From JALYZC01 sp963725645 (GTDB lineage: Bacteria; Actinomycetota; Thermoleophilia; Solirubrobacterales; Solirubrobacteraceae), in the NCBI GenBank assembly GCA_963725645.1, contig CAVRZD010000002.1, positions 124,001-188,000 on the forward strand: a DNA stretch of 64,000 nucleotides. The letters run 5' to 3'. Made by a program: the position numbers and the translations under genes. Shown piece by piece: positions 26,941 to 34,775 of this stretch (within the stretch, counting starts at the first letter, position 1; every line of letters starts with the position of its first letter). The notes under the pieces are model-generated. The model ran no database searches. It saw only the letters and a program-made list of their open reading frames with translations, and was not told the origin of the DNA.

Positions 26941-28590
26941 CTACTTCAGGCAGAAACGTCCCCAGTCGTGCGTCGCCAGCGGCCAGTCGTCGCCCTTGCA
27001 GTTCTGGAAGTCCATCCGGTCAGAGAAGAACGTGCTCTGCTTGCGGGTGCCGTAGATGCCCCAGTAGGCCTGCTGCTGGGCGTAGCGGTCCAGCTGCGCC
27101 CACTCCTTCTCGGTCTGCGACGTCAGCGGCTTGGCGGCGACCGCGTTGATGCGGCTGGCGTAGGCCGTGTTGGAGGCGTTGTAGGAGTAGTTGTTGTTGC
27201 CCGTGGCGACGACCTTGGACGGGTTGAGCAGGACGTCGATGAAGTCCGCGGGGTGCGGGTAGTCCTCGAACCAGTCCGCGAAGCCCGTCTGGGCCTTCAG
27301 CGAGCGGTCGCCGACCGTCGTGAAGTAGGTGTCGGCCGCAATCGTCTTGAGCTTGGCGTTGAGGCCGATCTTGTTGAGCAGGTCGGTGTAGTAGGCCATC
27401 GTCTGCGGCGTGGGGTCCTTGTCGTCGCCCCAAACGGTGACCTTTGCGCCCTGCGCGCCCGCCTGGGCGATCAGCTGCCGGGCCTTCTGCAGGTTCGGGC
27501 CGGGGTAGAGGTTCGGGCTCGGCTCGTAGCCGGGGATCTGCGGGGGCAGGATCCCGTGCGTCTTGGAGAGGAATCCCGCCTGGGTCCGGTTCAGCGCGTC
27601 GAAGTCCAGCGCCCAGTTGACGGCCTGGCGAACCGCCAGCTTGTCGAACGGCGGCGCCTCGGTGTTCATGAACATGTAGAAGGTCGAGGTCGTCGCGAAC
27701 TCGCGGTAGCGCTTGCCGGTGTATTTCGCGCGGATCTCCCCGGCGCGGTCGGCCGTCGGGTTGTCGATCATGAAGTCGGCCTGGTTGTTGGCGATCTGCG
27801 TGACCTGGGCGGAGATGTTCCCGACGATCTTCACGTTGATGCCGCTGACCTTGCCGACGTCGACGACGGTGCCCTTCAGCGCCGGCGAGAAGTGCGGGTT
27901 CTTGACGAGCTGGTAGCTGCGGCCCTGGGCGACGTTCTTGATCACGTAGCGCCCCGCGCCGGGCGGCGGATGCTGCGTCTGGTTCTTGCTCGGCGTGCTC
28001 GCCGGCACCACGCCGGCGAACGGGATCCCCAGTTCATAGGTGAACGCGCCGCGCGGTGCGACCAGGTAGATCGTGATGTCGCCGGTCGCGTCGTTGACGA
28101 CGATCCCGCTGATCCCGCCCTTCTTGGTCTTGCCGAACTGCTCGGCGCCGACGATGTTCGTGTAGCCGAGGCCGACGCCCTGGGAATCGGTCGCGATCAC
28201 GCGCTCGATCGAGTGCTTGAAGTCGGACGCCTTGATCGGCGTGCCGTCGGAGAAGGTGAGGTTCTTGCGCAGCCGGAGCTGGTAGGTCTTCCCGCCGTCG
28301 GAGATGCGGGGCAGGGCCTCGGCGAGCGCCGGCTGCACCTTCGACCCGGCGGCGCCGGGCGCGTGCACGAAGCCGACGAGACCCGGATAGACCTGCGCGA
28401 GCGGCTCCCAGCCGTCGACGGTGTAGGAGAGCGCCGGGTCCAGGTAGTCGGGGAAGTTCGTCTGGAGGATCGTGATGCTGCCGCCGGTGCGACCGGTGCT
28501 GGACGACCCGCAGGCGCCCAGGAGGGCCGAGAGCAGCAGTGCGGCGGCGGCCGCGGCGGCCAGGCGGGCCACGATCCCTCGTCTCGTCAT
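26941..28590 (-). CDS. Peptide ABC transporter substrate-binding lipoprotein
   Basis: A 549-residue family 5 extracellular solute-binding protein (DppA/OppA). The signal peptide ends in a lipobox, LLGAC, at residues 23-27, so it is anchored outside the membrane. Family features include the YPGLV segment, GKTYQLRLRKNLTFSDGTPIKASDFKHS (in part), AVRQAVNWALDFDAL and the C-terminal region. It is intact, unlike the transporter genes behind it, and is the first gene of the operon. The ligand (peptide, nickel or another compound) cannot be told. Confidence 0.9.
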   Translation of the reverse strand: MTRRGIVARLAAAAAAALLLSALLGACGSSSTGRTGGSITILQTNFPDYLDPALSYTVDGWEPLAQVYPGLVGFVHAPGAAGSKVQPALAEALPRISDGGKTYQLRLRKNLTFSDGTPIKASDFKHSIERVIATDSQGVGLGYTNIVGAEQFGKTKKGGISGIVVNDATGDITIYLVAPRGAFTYELGIPFAGVVPASTPSKNQTQHPPPGAGRYVIKNVAQGRSYQLVKNPHFSPALKGTVVDVGKVSGINVKIVGNISAQVTQIANNQADFMIDNPTADRAGEIRAKYTGKRYREFATTSTFYMFMNTEAPPFDKLAVRQAVNWALDFDALNRTQAGFLSKTHGILPPQIPGYEPSPNLYPGPNLQKARQLIAQAGAQGAKVTVWGDDKDPTPQTMAYYTDLLNKIGLNAKLKTIAADTYFTTVGDRSLKAQTGFADWFEDYPHPADFIDVLLNPSKVVATGNNNYSYNASNTAYASRINAVAAKPLTSQTEKEWAQLDRYAQQQAYWGIYGTRKQSTFFSDRMDFQNCKGDDWPLATHDWGRFCLK

Positions 28591-28680
28591 GACGTCCTCT
28601 CTCGCGAGCTCGTCTGAGCACTGTAATTCCCGCTCACGGTGCGTTTCCCTGCCCTGCGCGGGATGTGGAGGTTCCGCGCG

Positions 28681-28686
28681 TACAAT
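28681..28686 (+). promoter_or_regulatory. Putative -10 element upstream of the tRNA-Arg fragment
   Basis: TACAAT lies 9 bases before the first base of the truncated tRNA-Arg copy, the right distance for a tRNA promoter. The intact tRNA-Arg at 31574 has no comparable TANNNT hexamer at that spacing. This suggests that the fragment keeps the original tRNA promoter. Confidence 0.5.
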
Positions 28687-28695
28687 CGCCCCCGA

Positions 28696-28735
28696 GCCCC
28701 GATAGCTCAGTCGGATAGAGCGACTCCCTCCTAAG
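28696..28735 (+). pseudogene. 5' fragment of tRNA-Arg(CCT)
   Basis: These 40 bases equal the 5' half of the intact tRNA-Arg at 31574-31613 with a single T/C difference in the D-loop: acceptor strand GCCCCGA, D-arm and anticodon arm through CTCCTAA and the next G. After that the sequence diverges, there is no matching anticodon 3' strand, T-arm or 3' acceptor strand. It marks the left edge of a possible island that ends at the intact tRNA gene. Confidence 0.75.
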
Positions 28736-28774
28736 AATCGGAGGCTCGTGCTTGGTCGTACGTCCCCACCATGA

Positions 28775-29413
28775 TTGGAAAGGACTCAACAACTGCTCTC
28801 GAACCCTGAAGGCGCAGGTCGTACAGGCGCATCGGACGACGGCGGTTCCGCTGTCTTCACATTCCGGGCACGACCAGGCCAAGAAGTGGCCCTCGCGCAA
28901 TGGGCGCGCCGCATCGTGAGCGCCGCCCGCCAATACGAGGGGAACATCGCCGCCACCGTCATCGGCCCGGACCAGAGCGGGGAGTACCGCGTCGTGCACC
29001 ACTTTCGTGACCAGGCGACCTTGGAGTCGTGGCTTTCCTCTCCTCAACGAGCCGTACTGCTCCAAGAGGCAGGATCCCTCCTCGAAGCACCGCCGGCTGT
29101 GGAGCGGACGGGGCTGGAGACCTGGTTTCGCCTGCCCTCGGATGGCCGAGTCATCGTGGCGCCCCCGCGATGGAAGATGTGGTTGACCTCCGTGCTCGCC
29201 ATCTATCCCCTCGTTCTCGCCTTTATGGCGTGGGTAAACCCCCACATCACGGGATGGCCGCTTGTCGTCAGGGCGGCGGTCCTCCCACTCGTGCTGCTAT
29301 CGCTCATGACGTATCTGGTGATGCCAAACGTCACCCGTCTGCTCCGCCCTTGGCTAGCCGGAAGGCACCAGCAGCGGCCGGATTCCCCATCGTCGATCAG
29401 CAATCCTCGCTGA
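28775..29413 (+). CDS. ABM-domain membrane protein (COG3224-like)
   Basis: A 212-residue protein. Residues 25-110 resemble an antibiotic-biosynthesis-monooxygenase (ABM) ferredoxin-like domain (VFTFRARPGQEVALAQWARRI, then EYRVVHHFRDQATLESWL), and residues 135-195 contain two membrane helices (MWLTSVLAIYPLVLAFMAWV and LVVRAAVLPLVLLSLMTYLV). This domain plan is that of COG3224 proteins, whose function is not established. TTG 28775 is the probable start. Base composition is clearly less GC-rich than the surroundings, about 60-65% by counting sample lines, consistent with transfer. Confidence 0.72.
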   Translation: MERTQQLLSNPEGAGRTGASDDGGSAVFTFRARPGQEVALAQWARRIVSAARQYEGNIAATVIGPDQSGEYRVVHHFRDQATLESWLSSPQRAVLLQEAGSLLEAPPAVERTGLETWFRLPSDGRVIVAPPRWKMWLTSVLAIYPLVLAFMAWVNPHITGWPLVVRAAVLPLVLLSLMTYLVMPNVTRLLRPWLAGRHQQRPDSPSSISNPR

Positions 29414-29496
29414 GGAATCCGGCGTTACGCTGGACGCCGTGGTCAGAGCTTGCCGAGATGCCTGAAACGACCTCTCAGCGGGCAATGTAGGGTTGG

Positions 29497-30309
29497 ATGA
29501 GCATGGCTCGAGCTCTGCGGTCCCCCGTCGCCGGCGCCGCGGTAGACGCCTACGACCGACACGTCGGCCGTTACGGTGTCGAGCTCGCCCGGGAAATGGT
29601 CCGGGTGACCGGCGTCCGGGCGGGCCAGCGGGCGCTGGACGTGGGCTGCGGGACGGGTGCGCTGACGGTCATGCTGGCGGAGGTTCTCGGGGCGGGGAAC
29701 GTCGCCGCGATCGATCCCTCCGAGCGCTTCGTCGCGGCTTGCCGCGACCGTGCACCGGGTGCCGATCTGCGTGTGGGGATCGGGGAGGAGCTTCCCTGGA
29801 GCGACGCCGAGTTCGACGCCGTGCTCGCGCAGCTCGTCGTGTACGGCATGAACGACGCCCGCCGCGGTGCGGCGGAGATGCGGCGTGTTGCGCGGCCAGG
29901 CGGCGCAGTCTCGGCGTGCATCTGGGACTTCGAGGGGGGCATGCCTCTCCTGCGGGCGGTCTGGGATTCCGCCCTCGACGTCGACGCGGAGCTCGCCCGT
30001 TCGTTCGGGGCCGACAAGCCCGACCCGTTCTCGCGCCCGCATGAGCTCGAGGAGCTCTGGTGCACCACTGGGTTTGAGGGGGTCGAGCTCGGCCAGGTCG
30101 ACGCCGGTGCCGACTACGCGGACTTCGATGACCTCTGGTACCCGTTCGCGAACGGCGTCGGCAATCTCGGTCGCTTCCACGAGGCGCTCGATGAGGCGGG
30201 GCGCAAGCGCTTCAAGCACGGCGCGGCCGAGCGGCTCGGAGCGCCGTCCGGTCCATTCCGCCTAACAGCGAGGGCCTGGTACGCGCGCGGTACCGTCCCG
30301 GCCGGATAG
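29497..30309 (+). CDS. Class I SAM-dependent methyltransferase
   Basis: A 270-residue methyltransferase of the UbiE/Methyltransf_11 type. Motif I is ALDVGCGTGALT at about residue 47, the acidic loop is VAAIDPSERFV, motif II is FDAVLAQLVVYGM and motif III RVARPGGAVSACIWDF. The C-terminal half is a cap (DDLWYPFANGVGNLG). Substrate unknown. Starts at 29497 and 29503 are both possible. It is the middle gene of the segment between the tRNA-Arg fragment and the intact tRNA-Arg. Confidence 0.85.
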   Translation: MSMARALRSPVAGAAVDAYDRHVGRYGVELAREMVRVTGVRAGQRALDVGCGTGALTVMLAEVLGAGNVAAIDPSERFVAACRDRAPGADLRVGIGEELPWSDAEFDAVLAQLVVYGMNDARRGAAEMRRVARPGGAVSACIWDFEGGMPLLRAVWDSALDVDAELARSFGADKPDPFSRPHELEELWCTTGFEGVELGQVDAGADYADFDDLWYPFANGVGNLGRFHEALDEAGRKRFKHGAAERLGAPSGPFRLTARAWYARGTVPAG

Positions 30310-30478
30310 CGGCGCCCGGCTGCTCCTCCGCGCGACGAAGGGCAGCGACGGCTCCGAGATCACGCGGAGGCAGCAGCGCCCGCAACTCGCCTTGCGGACG
30401 GCCGATCAGGGGGATGACCTGAACGTCGGCGACAACGTCTTTCACCTCAACCACAACATCGCGCCCAGCGGACGCTGA
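30310..30478 (+). other. Possible 3' remnant of a lost gene
   Basis: The interval after the methyltransferase holds an open + frame without a start that ends at 30478 and encodes a protein-like fragment (GSDGSEITRRQQ, then DQGDDLNVGDNVFHLNHNI). It may be the tail of a truncated gene inside the putative island, or chance. I see no promoter or RNA in the rest of the gap to 30540. Confidence 0.25.
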
Positions 30479-30540
30479 AAAGCGATGAATTTGGCTGCGG
30501 ATCGCGGTCTCAGCCCGTAACCAATCGATTGGGAGTGGAG

Positions 30541-31302
30541 ATGGGCGAACTGAATCAGGTGGCCGACGGCGTCTGGGTCCGGCAGAGCGAGTGGGTCTGG
30601 ACCAATTCCATCGTCGTGCGCGGCGAGGATGGGTTGATCCTGATCGATCCCGGCATCGACGGTTCCGAGCTGAACGAGCTCGCGGATGACCTGGACCGGC
30701 TCGGCATTCCGGTGGTTGCGGGGTTCTCCACCCATCCCCACTGGGACCACCTGCTCTGGCATCCCCGGTTCGGCGACGTGCCGCGCTACGCCACCGCCGC
30801 CGCCGTCCACGTTGCCGGTCAGACCCGAGAGCAGCAGCAGGCGGGGGCGGAGGAGGAGGGCGGGTCGGGCATCCCTCTCGACCTGGTCGCGCTCGTCACC
30901 CCGCTGCCCCCTAACAGCGGAGCGGTGCCGGGCGAGATCATCGAGCATCAGGCGCACGCTGTCGGCCACGCCGCGGTCCTCCTCGCGGACCGTGGCGTCC
31001 TGCTCGCCGGCGACATGCTCTCCGACATCCTGATCCCGATGTTCGACTCTCGCCAAGACGATCAGCTCGGCGCCTACGAGACGGCACTCGCCCGGCTGGG
31101 CGAGGCCGCCGGCCACGTCGATGTCGTGGTCCCCGGCCACGGTGCCATCGCCGAGGGTCCCGAGGTGGCGGCCCGCCTCGCCGCCGATCATGCCTACATC
31201 GACGCGCTGCGGCGAGGAGAGGAACCGGTCGACGCGCGTCTGGGTGCGGATTGGGTCTCCGGCCTCCACCGGTCGAACCTGGAGCAGGCCCGAGGGCGGT
31301 AG
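30541..31302 (+). CDS. MBL-fold metallohydrolase
   Basis: A 253-residue metallo-beta-lactamase-fold enzyme with the full zinc set: THPHWDHLLW (His-x-His-x-Asp-His), the third-strand His in AHAVGHAAVLL, the bridging Asp in LAGDMLSD and the last His in VVVPGHGAI. The overall layout is close to glyoxalase II-like or lactamase-like hydrolases, but the substrate is open. ATG 30541 has a purine-rich GGGAGTGGAG just upstream; TTG 30529 gives a slightly longer alternative. It is the last gene before the intact tRNA-Arg. Confidence 0.85.
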   Translation: MGELNQVADGVWVRQSEWVWTNSIVVRGEDGLILIDPGIDGSELNELADDLDRLGIPVVAGFSTHPHWDHLLWHPRFGDVPRYATAAAVHVAGQTREQQQAGAEEEGGSGIPLDLVALVTPLPPNSGAVPGEIIEHQAHAVGHAAVLLADRGVLLAGDMLSDILIPMFDSRQDDQLGAYETALARLGEAAGHVDVVVPGHGAIAEGPEVAARLAADHAYIDALRRGEEPVDARLGADWVSGLHRSNLEQARGR

Positions 31303-31322
31303 CGGACGAGAAGGAGAAGCCA

Positions 31323-31342
31323 AGCGGTTCGGCGGAACCGCT
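31323..31342 (+). terminator. Hairpin downstream of the MBL gene
   Basis: A perfect 8-bp stem AGCGGTTC/GAACCGCT with a GGCG loop begins 21 bases after the MBL stop and is followed by CCTCCCTT. It is a plausible intrinsic terminator, though the trailing T content is low. The remaining 230 bases up to the tRNA gene hold no gene I can support. Confidence 0.5.
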
Positions 31343-31573
31343 CCTCCCTTGCGCGAAGAACAGAAGCCGTGGCCGCTGGGGCAGCGAACTGGATAGCCCC
31401 TCTAGTTCAATCGCATCCCGCCCTCACCCGTTGTCGCCCATTCGTACTGGTTTCTCCGGCGGTACGATCGTCGCAGGCTCAACGATGGCGCACCGCAAAA
31501 CCTGTTCCATGGAGGTTCCATTCGCGCCCCGATCGCATGGTCGATTTTGCAAAGCGCCTGCAGTTGAGTGCAA

Positions 31574-31647
<74 letters not shown>

Positions 31648-31650
31648 TCC

Positions 31651-32238
31651 GTGGGGTGGCGCTTTCTTCTCGTATGCCTCGTGTTGGCCGCCGCGCCTGC
31701 CGGCTGCGGGGGCTCGTCCTCGTCGGGCGACACCTCGACGCCGACCGAGAGCACCGACCCGCCGGCGGCGGCGCTGCCCGGCTGGAGCCGCCTGGTCAAC
31801 GGCACCGCGGGCTTCTCGCTGTCGCTGCCGCCGGGGTGGACCAGCCACGGGGCGGCCGGCGGCAGCACCCTGGTGCGTTCGACCGACCGCGCGCTGGCTG
31901 TGGCGGTGTCGGCCGACCGCAGCGACGACGGCGCGGGCGACCCGCCGACGACCTACCTCGACCGCACGGTCCGCAACCTGGCCGGCTACCGCGGCCTGCG
32001 GGCCGGCCGCGCGGTGGCGCTGCGGGGCCTGCGCTACCCGGCCGCGCAGGTGACGGCAACCGGCACGTTCACGCGCACGCGCGTGCGCCAGGCGATCACG
32101 CTGTACGCGCTCCACCGGCCAGGGCGCGTGACCTACACGCTGGCCGTGTTCCGCAGCGCCGTGACGCCGGCGGCGCGCTACGGCCCCTACCTCCAGATCG
32201 TGCTGCGCTCGTTCCGCGGCCGGCCCGCCCGGGTCTAG
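31651..32238 (+). CDS. Lipoprotein with PsbP/LpqN-like domain
   Basis: A 195-residue exported protein. The signal peptide (WRFLLVCLVLAAAPAGC) ends in a lipobox APAGC at about residues 15-19, followed by a Ser/Thr/Pro-rich linker and a beta-rich domain that opens with TAGFSLSLPPGWTSH, the pattern of PsbP/LpqN-like proteins. It is a cell-surface lipoprotein of unknown role. Its GTG start lies 3 bases after the tRNA-Arg gene, so it is probably transcribed with it or from within it. Its stop shares CTAG with the stop of the convergent pyrE. Confidence 0.78.
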   Translation: MGWRFLLVCLVLAAAPAGCGGSSSSGDTSTPTESTDPPAAALPGWSRLVNGTAGFSLSLPPGWTSHGAAGGSTLVRSTDRALAVAVSADRSDDGAGDPPTTYLDRTVRNLAGYRGLRAGRAVALRGLRYPAAQVTATGTFTRTRVRQAITLYALHRPGRVTYTLAVFRSAVTPAARYGPYLQIVLRSFRGRPARV

Positions 32239-32789
32239 GTCGAGCGGTCGGGCCGGTCGGGGTAGACGTCGTCGATGGTCGTGAGCGCGACGTAGGGCGC
32301 CCCGGCCGCCGCGGCGATCGCGTCGCCGCCGCCCGCCAGGCGGTCCAGCACGCACACCGCGCCACAGATCTCGTGGCCGGCCTCCTGCAGCGCCTCGATC
32401 GCGCGCAGCGTCGAGCCGCCCGTGGTGACCACGTCCTCGACGACGAGGCAGCGGTCGCCGGACTCGAGCGGCGGACCCTCGATCCGGCGCATCAGCCCGT
32501 GCTGCTTGGTCTCCTTGCGCACGAAGAACGCCTTCACCTCCGCGCCCGCCGCGAGCGCGGCACAGGCGACCGGATCCGCCCCCATCGTGAGACCGCCGAC
32601 GGCGGTCGCGCCGAGCGCCGCCGCCCGCTCGGCCAGCAGCTCGCCGAGCGCGGCGAAGCCCGCCGGGCGCAGGATGGCCCGCTTCGCGTCGACGTAGTAC
32701 GACGCCGTGGCGCCGCTGGAGAGCGTCACCTCGCCGATCACCAGCGCGTGCTCGCGCAGCGCGGCGACGAGCCGTTCGCGCGCGCTCAC
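32235..32789 (-). CDS. pyrE: Orotate phosphoribosyltransferase
   Basis: PyrE joins orotate and PRPP to orotidine-5'-phosphate in pyrimidine synthesis. The 184-residue protein has SSGATASYYVDAKRAIL, the flexible loop FFVRKETKQHG and the PRPP-binding signature CLVVEDVVTTGGST. GTG 32789 is the start; the open frame continues upstream but that part belongs to the antisense strand of the neighbouring gene. It overlaps the convergent lipoprotein gene by its stop codon only. Confidence 0.93.
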   Translation of the reverse strand: MSARERLVAALREHALVIGEVTLSSGATASYYVDAKRAILRPAGFAALGELLAERAAALGATAVGGLTMGADPVACAALAAGAEVKAFFVRKETKQHGLMRRIEGPPLESGDRCLVVEDVVTTGGSTLRAIEALQEAGHEICGAVCVLDRLAGGGDAIAAAAGAPYVALTTIDDVYPDRPDRST

Positions 32790-32852
32790 CGGCGCGCCCG
32801 CTCGATCCAACGTCCGTCGAGGAGCCGCTGCACGGCGCCGTATCCTAGCCGC

Positions 32853-33209
32853 GTGCTCGAGCGCTTCCTGCGGATCGTCGCGATCCTCCTGAGTGTCGTG
32901 ATCGTCCTGGCCTTCGGGCTGTTCGCGATCGACGAGCTCAACGGCGCCTCGGCGCGCAACGAGGCGAAGCTTGCCCAGGACCTCGAGGCCAACCCCCCGC
33001 CCGCGGTCGAGCGCCAGCGCGAGAAGGACCACGGCGCGGTCCGCGAGGCGATCGACGACGCCAACGACGTCGTGGTCTCGCCGTTCGAGGGGATCGTGTC
33101 CAGCAACGACAGCGTGTGGGCGCAGCGCGGCGTCCCGGCCCTGCTGGCGCTGCTCGTCTTCGGTTTCGGCCTCGGCTTCCTCTCCCGGTTCATGCGCGGC
33201 CGGGTCTAG
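32853..33209 (+). CDS. Small membrane protein of unknown function
   Basis: A 118-residue protein with an N-terminal helix (FLRIVAILLSVVIVLAFGLFAI, residues 4-25), a charged Ala/Glu central region of about 65 residues and a second helix near the C-terminus (GVPALLALLVFGFGLGFLS). Both ends would cross the membrane with the middle outside. No family recognised. A TATCCT -10 at 32841-32846 ends 6 bases before the GTG start, so the mRNA is likely leaderless. It is divergent from pyrE with only 63 bp between. Confidence 0.72.
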   Translation: MLERFLRIVAILLSVVIVLAFGLFAIDELNGASARNEAKLAQDLEANPPPAVERQREKDHGAVREAIDDANDVVVSPFEGIVSSNDSVWAQRGVPALLALLVFGFGLGFLSRFMRGRV

Positions 33210-33277
33210 CTGCCCGACCGGCGGAGCCGCTCGTCCCTCGCGCTCGGTTACCGGGCAGAGCGGAGCCGGGAGGGCCC

Positions 33278-33293
33278 GGAGGGAGGCGAAGCC
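33278..33293 (+). repeat. Dispersed relative of the GGAGGG-GGCGAAGCC repeat
   Basis: The gap 33210-33299 contains a GGAGCC...GGAGGG block ending in GGAGGGAGGCGAAGCC (33278-33293). It matches the unit repeated at 42619 and 42711 except for one base and for loss of the right arm of the hairpin. It suggests an intergenic repeat family rather than a chance hairpin. Confidence 0.5.
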
Positions 33294-33299
33294 GACCGT

Positions 33300-34775
33300 T
33301 TACCGTTCTATGCGCACGATCCGCGGGTTGCCGAGTCCGGCGGCCCCGAAGCCCAGCACCGTGACGTAGGCGTAGCGCGGCGACAGGGCGGTCGTCCACA
33401 GGACGCTGCGCGCCGGGCGCCGGACGCCGCCGGGGCACGTGCCGGACTCGGAGCCCTGCCGCGTGTGGCCGTGCTCGTGGCCCGCATCGCGGCGGGCGAT
33501 CGGGGCGAGGCCGACGAGAAAGCGCTCGCGGCGGCGGTCCGGGAAGCCGAGGCGCAGGAGCTGCGAGCAGTACGACTCGCCCACGTACAGCAGGCGCCCG
33601 GCGAGCAGCGACGGGTTGAGGAACTGGCTCGTCAGCGTGCGGCGGATCACGCGGCCGTGGCGGCGGCGCAGGTCGACGGCGGCGATCGCGCTCCCGGCGT
33701 GTCCGGTGATGCTGTAGACGACGGTGTCGCCGTTGAGCGCCGGGCGCCCGACCTGGCCGCCACGCGGGCCGGCGATGCGCAGGGCCCGCCGGGGCGACGC
33801 GAGCCGTCGGCCGCGCAGCGCGCCGTTCGCCCGGTACACGAGCCAGCGGTCGGAGACCGCGAGCTCGTCGACCCCGCGCACCCGCACCGTCAGCACGGGC
33901 GTCAGGCCGTCGCGGCGCGCGACGGTCACGAGCGATCCCGCGTGCCACGCGATCATCCGGCCGCCGATCGCCGGGTCGCGCCCGGGTAACGCGACCACGT
34001 GGCCGCCCCGCCGGAGCATTCCCGCGCCGCCCGGCGCCTGCCACGCGAGGTCGTTCCCGGCCGCGCTCGGGTCGGTGCCGCGGGCGACCACGACCGACGC
34101 GGAGGCGGGCCCGGCGGCGATCACCGCCGCGCAGGCCGCCAGGGCGACGGCGTCGGCCAGCCGCAGGCCGCGGAGCACCAGCGGGCGCTCGGCCATCAGG
34201 GCCACCGCGCGCACGCCGATCGGCCGGCGCGCCACGGGCGCCAGGGCGACGACGGGCAGCGCTCGCCCGATCCCGAACCCGAGGCCGATCACGAGCCCGA
34301 GCGCGGGATCGCCGAGCGCGACGCTGACCCCGGCCAGCGCCCACACGGCGAGCGTGAGCACGAAGGTCGTGAAGCCGAGCCCGAGCAGGATCCCGTACAG
34401 CCACGCCGCCAGCGGCAGCGGCAACAGGCGCCGCCACGGCTCGGGCACCTGGCGGCGCACCTGCGGCACGATCCGCACCCCGCGGGCCTCGCCCAGCGCG
34501 GCGGCACCGGCGATCGCGGCCGCGACCACGACGGGAACGGCCGCGCCGGCGCCGCGCAGCGCGGCGCCCACGACGCTCAGCGTCCCGAAGGTCACCGCGC
34601 CGCCGAGCAGGGCGCCCGCGGCGAACGTCGCGCACGCAAGCAGCGTCACGCGGCGCCGACCGCCCCCGCCGCTCGCGAGCGTGTCGACCATCGAGAACCC
34701 GCACGGCGACCACGCGCCGGTGACCCCGGCCGCGAGCGCGGTTGCGCCGAGCAGCCACGCCACCGGAGTCAGCAC
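33300..34775 (-). CDS. CcdA/MauF-like membrane domain fused to a beta-propeller-like domain
   Basis: A 491-residue protein. Residues 1-235 hold about seven membrane helices and begin with a WSPCGFSMVDTLA motif like the Cys-Pro motifs of CcdA/DsbD-type and MauF-type membrane electron carriers. Residues 240-491 are a soluble region with repeated YWTD/TolB-like blade strands (for example SDRWLVYRANGALRGRRL and GDTVVYSITGH). The start GTG overlaps the stop of the upstream gene (GTGCTGA), so the two are co-translated. Since that partner carries MauE-, thioredoxin- and MauA-like parts, the propeller may play the part of the MauB heavy chain. The domain calls are my pattern reading, and the enzymatic role is inference. 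Confidence 0.7.
   Translation of the reverse strand: MLTPVAWLLGATALAAGVTGAWSPCGFSMVDTLASGGGGRRRVTLLACATFAAGALLGGAVTFGTLSVVGAALRGAGAAVPVVVAAAIAGAAALGEARGVRIVPQVRRQVPEPWRRLLPLPLAAWLYGILLGLGFTTFVLTLAVWALAGVSVALGDPALGLVIGLGFGIGRALPVVALAPVARRPIGVRAVALMAERPLVLRGLRLADAVALAACAAVIAAGPASASVVVARGTDPSAAGNDLAWQAPGGAGMLRRGGHVVALPGRDPAIGGRMIAWHAGSLVTVARRDGLTPVLTVRVRGVDELAVSDRWLVYRANGALRGRRLASPRRALRIAGPRGGQVGRPALNGDTVVYSITGHAGSAIAAVDLRRRHGRVIRRTLTSQFLNPSLLAGRLLYVGESYCSQLLRLGFPDRRRERFLVGLAPIARRDAGHEHGHTRQGSESGTCPGGVRRPARSVLWTTALSPRYAYVTVLGFGAAGLGNPRIVRIER

Noticed and set aside
26794..28617. A 607-codon + strand open frame
   Set aside because: It is antisense to the intact peptide-binding lipoprotein gene, which has a lipobox and clear family motifs.
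28696..28770. A second functional tRNA
   Set aside because: After the anticodon loop there is no complementary 3' anticodon strand, no TTC-containing T-arm and no acceptor 3' strand matching GCCCCGA.
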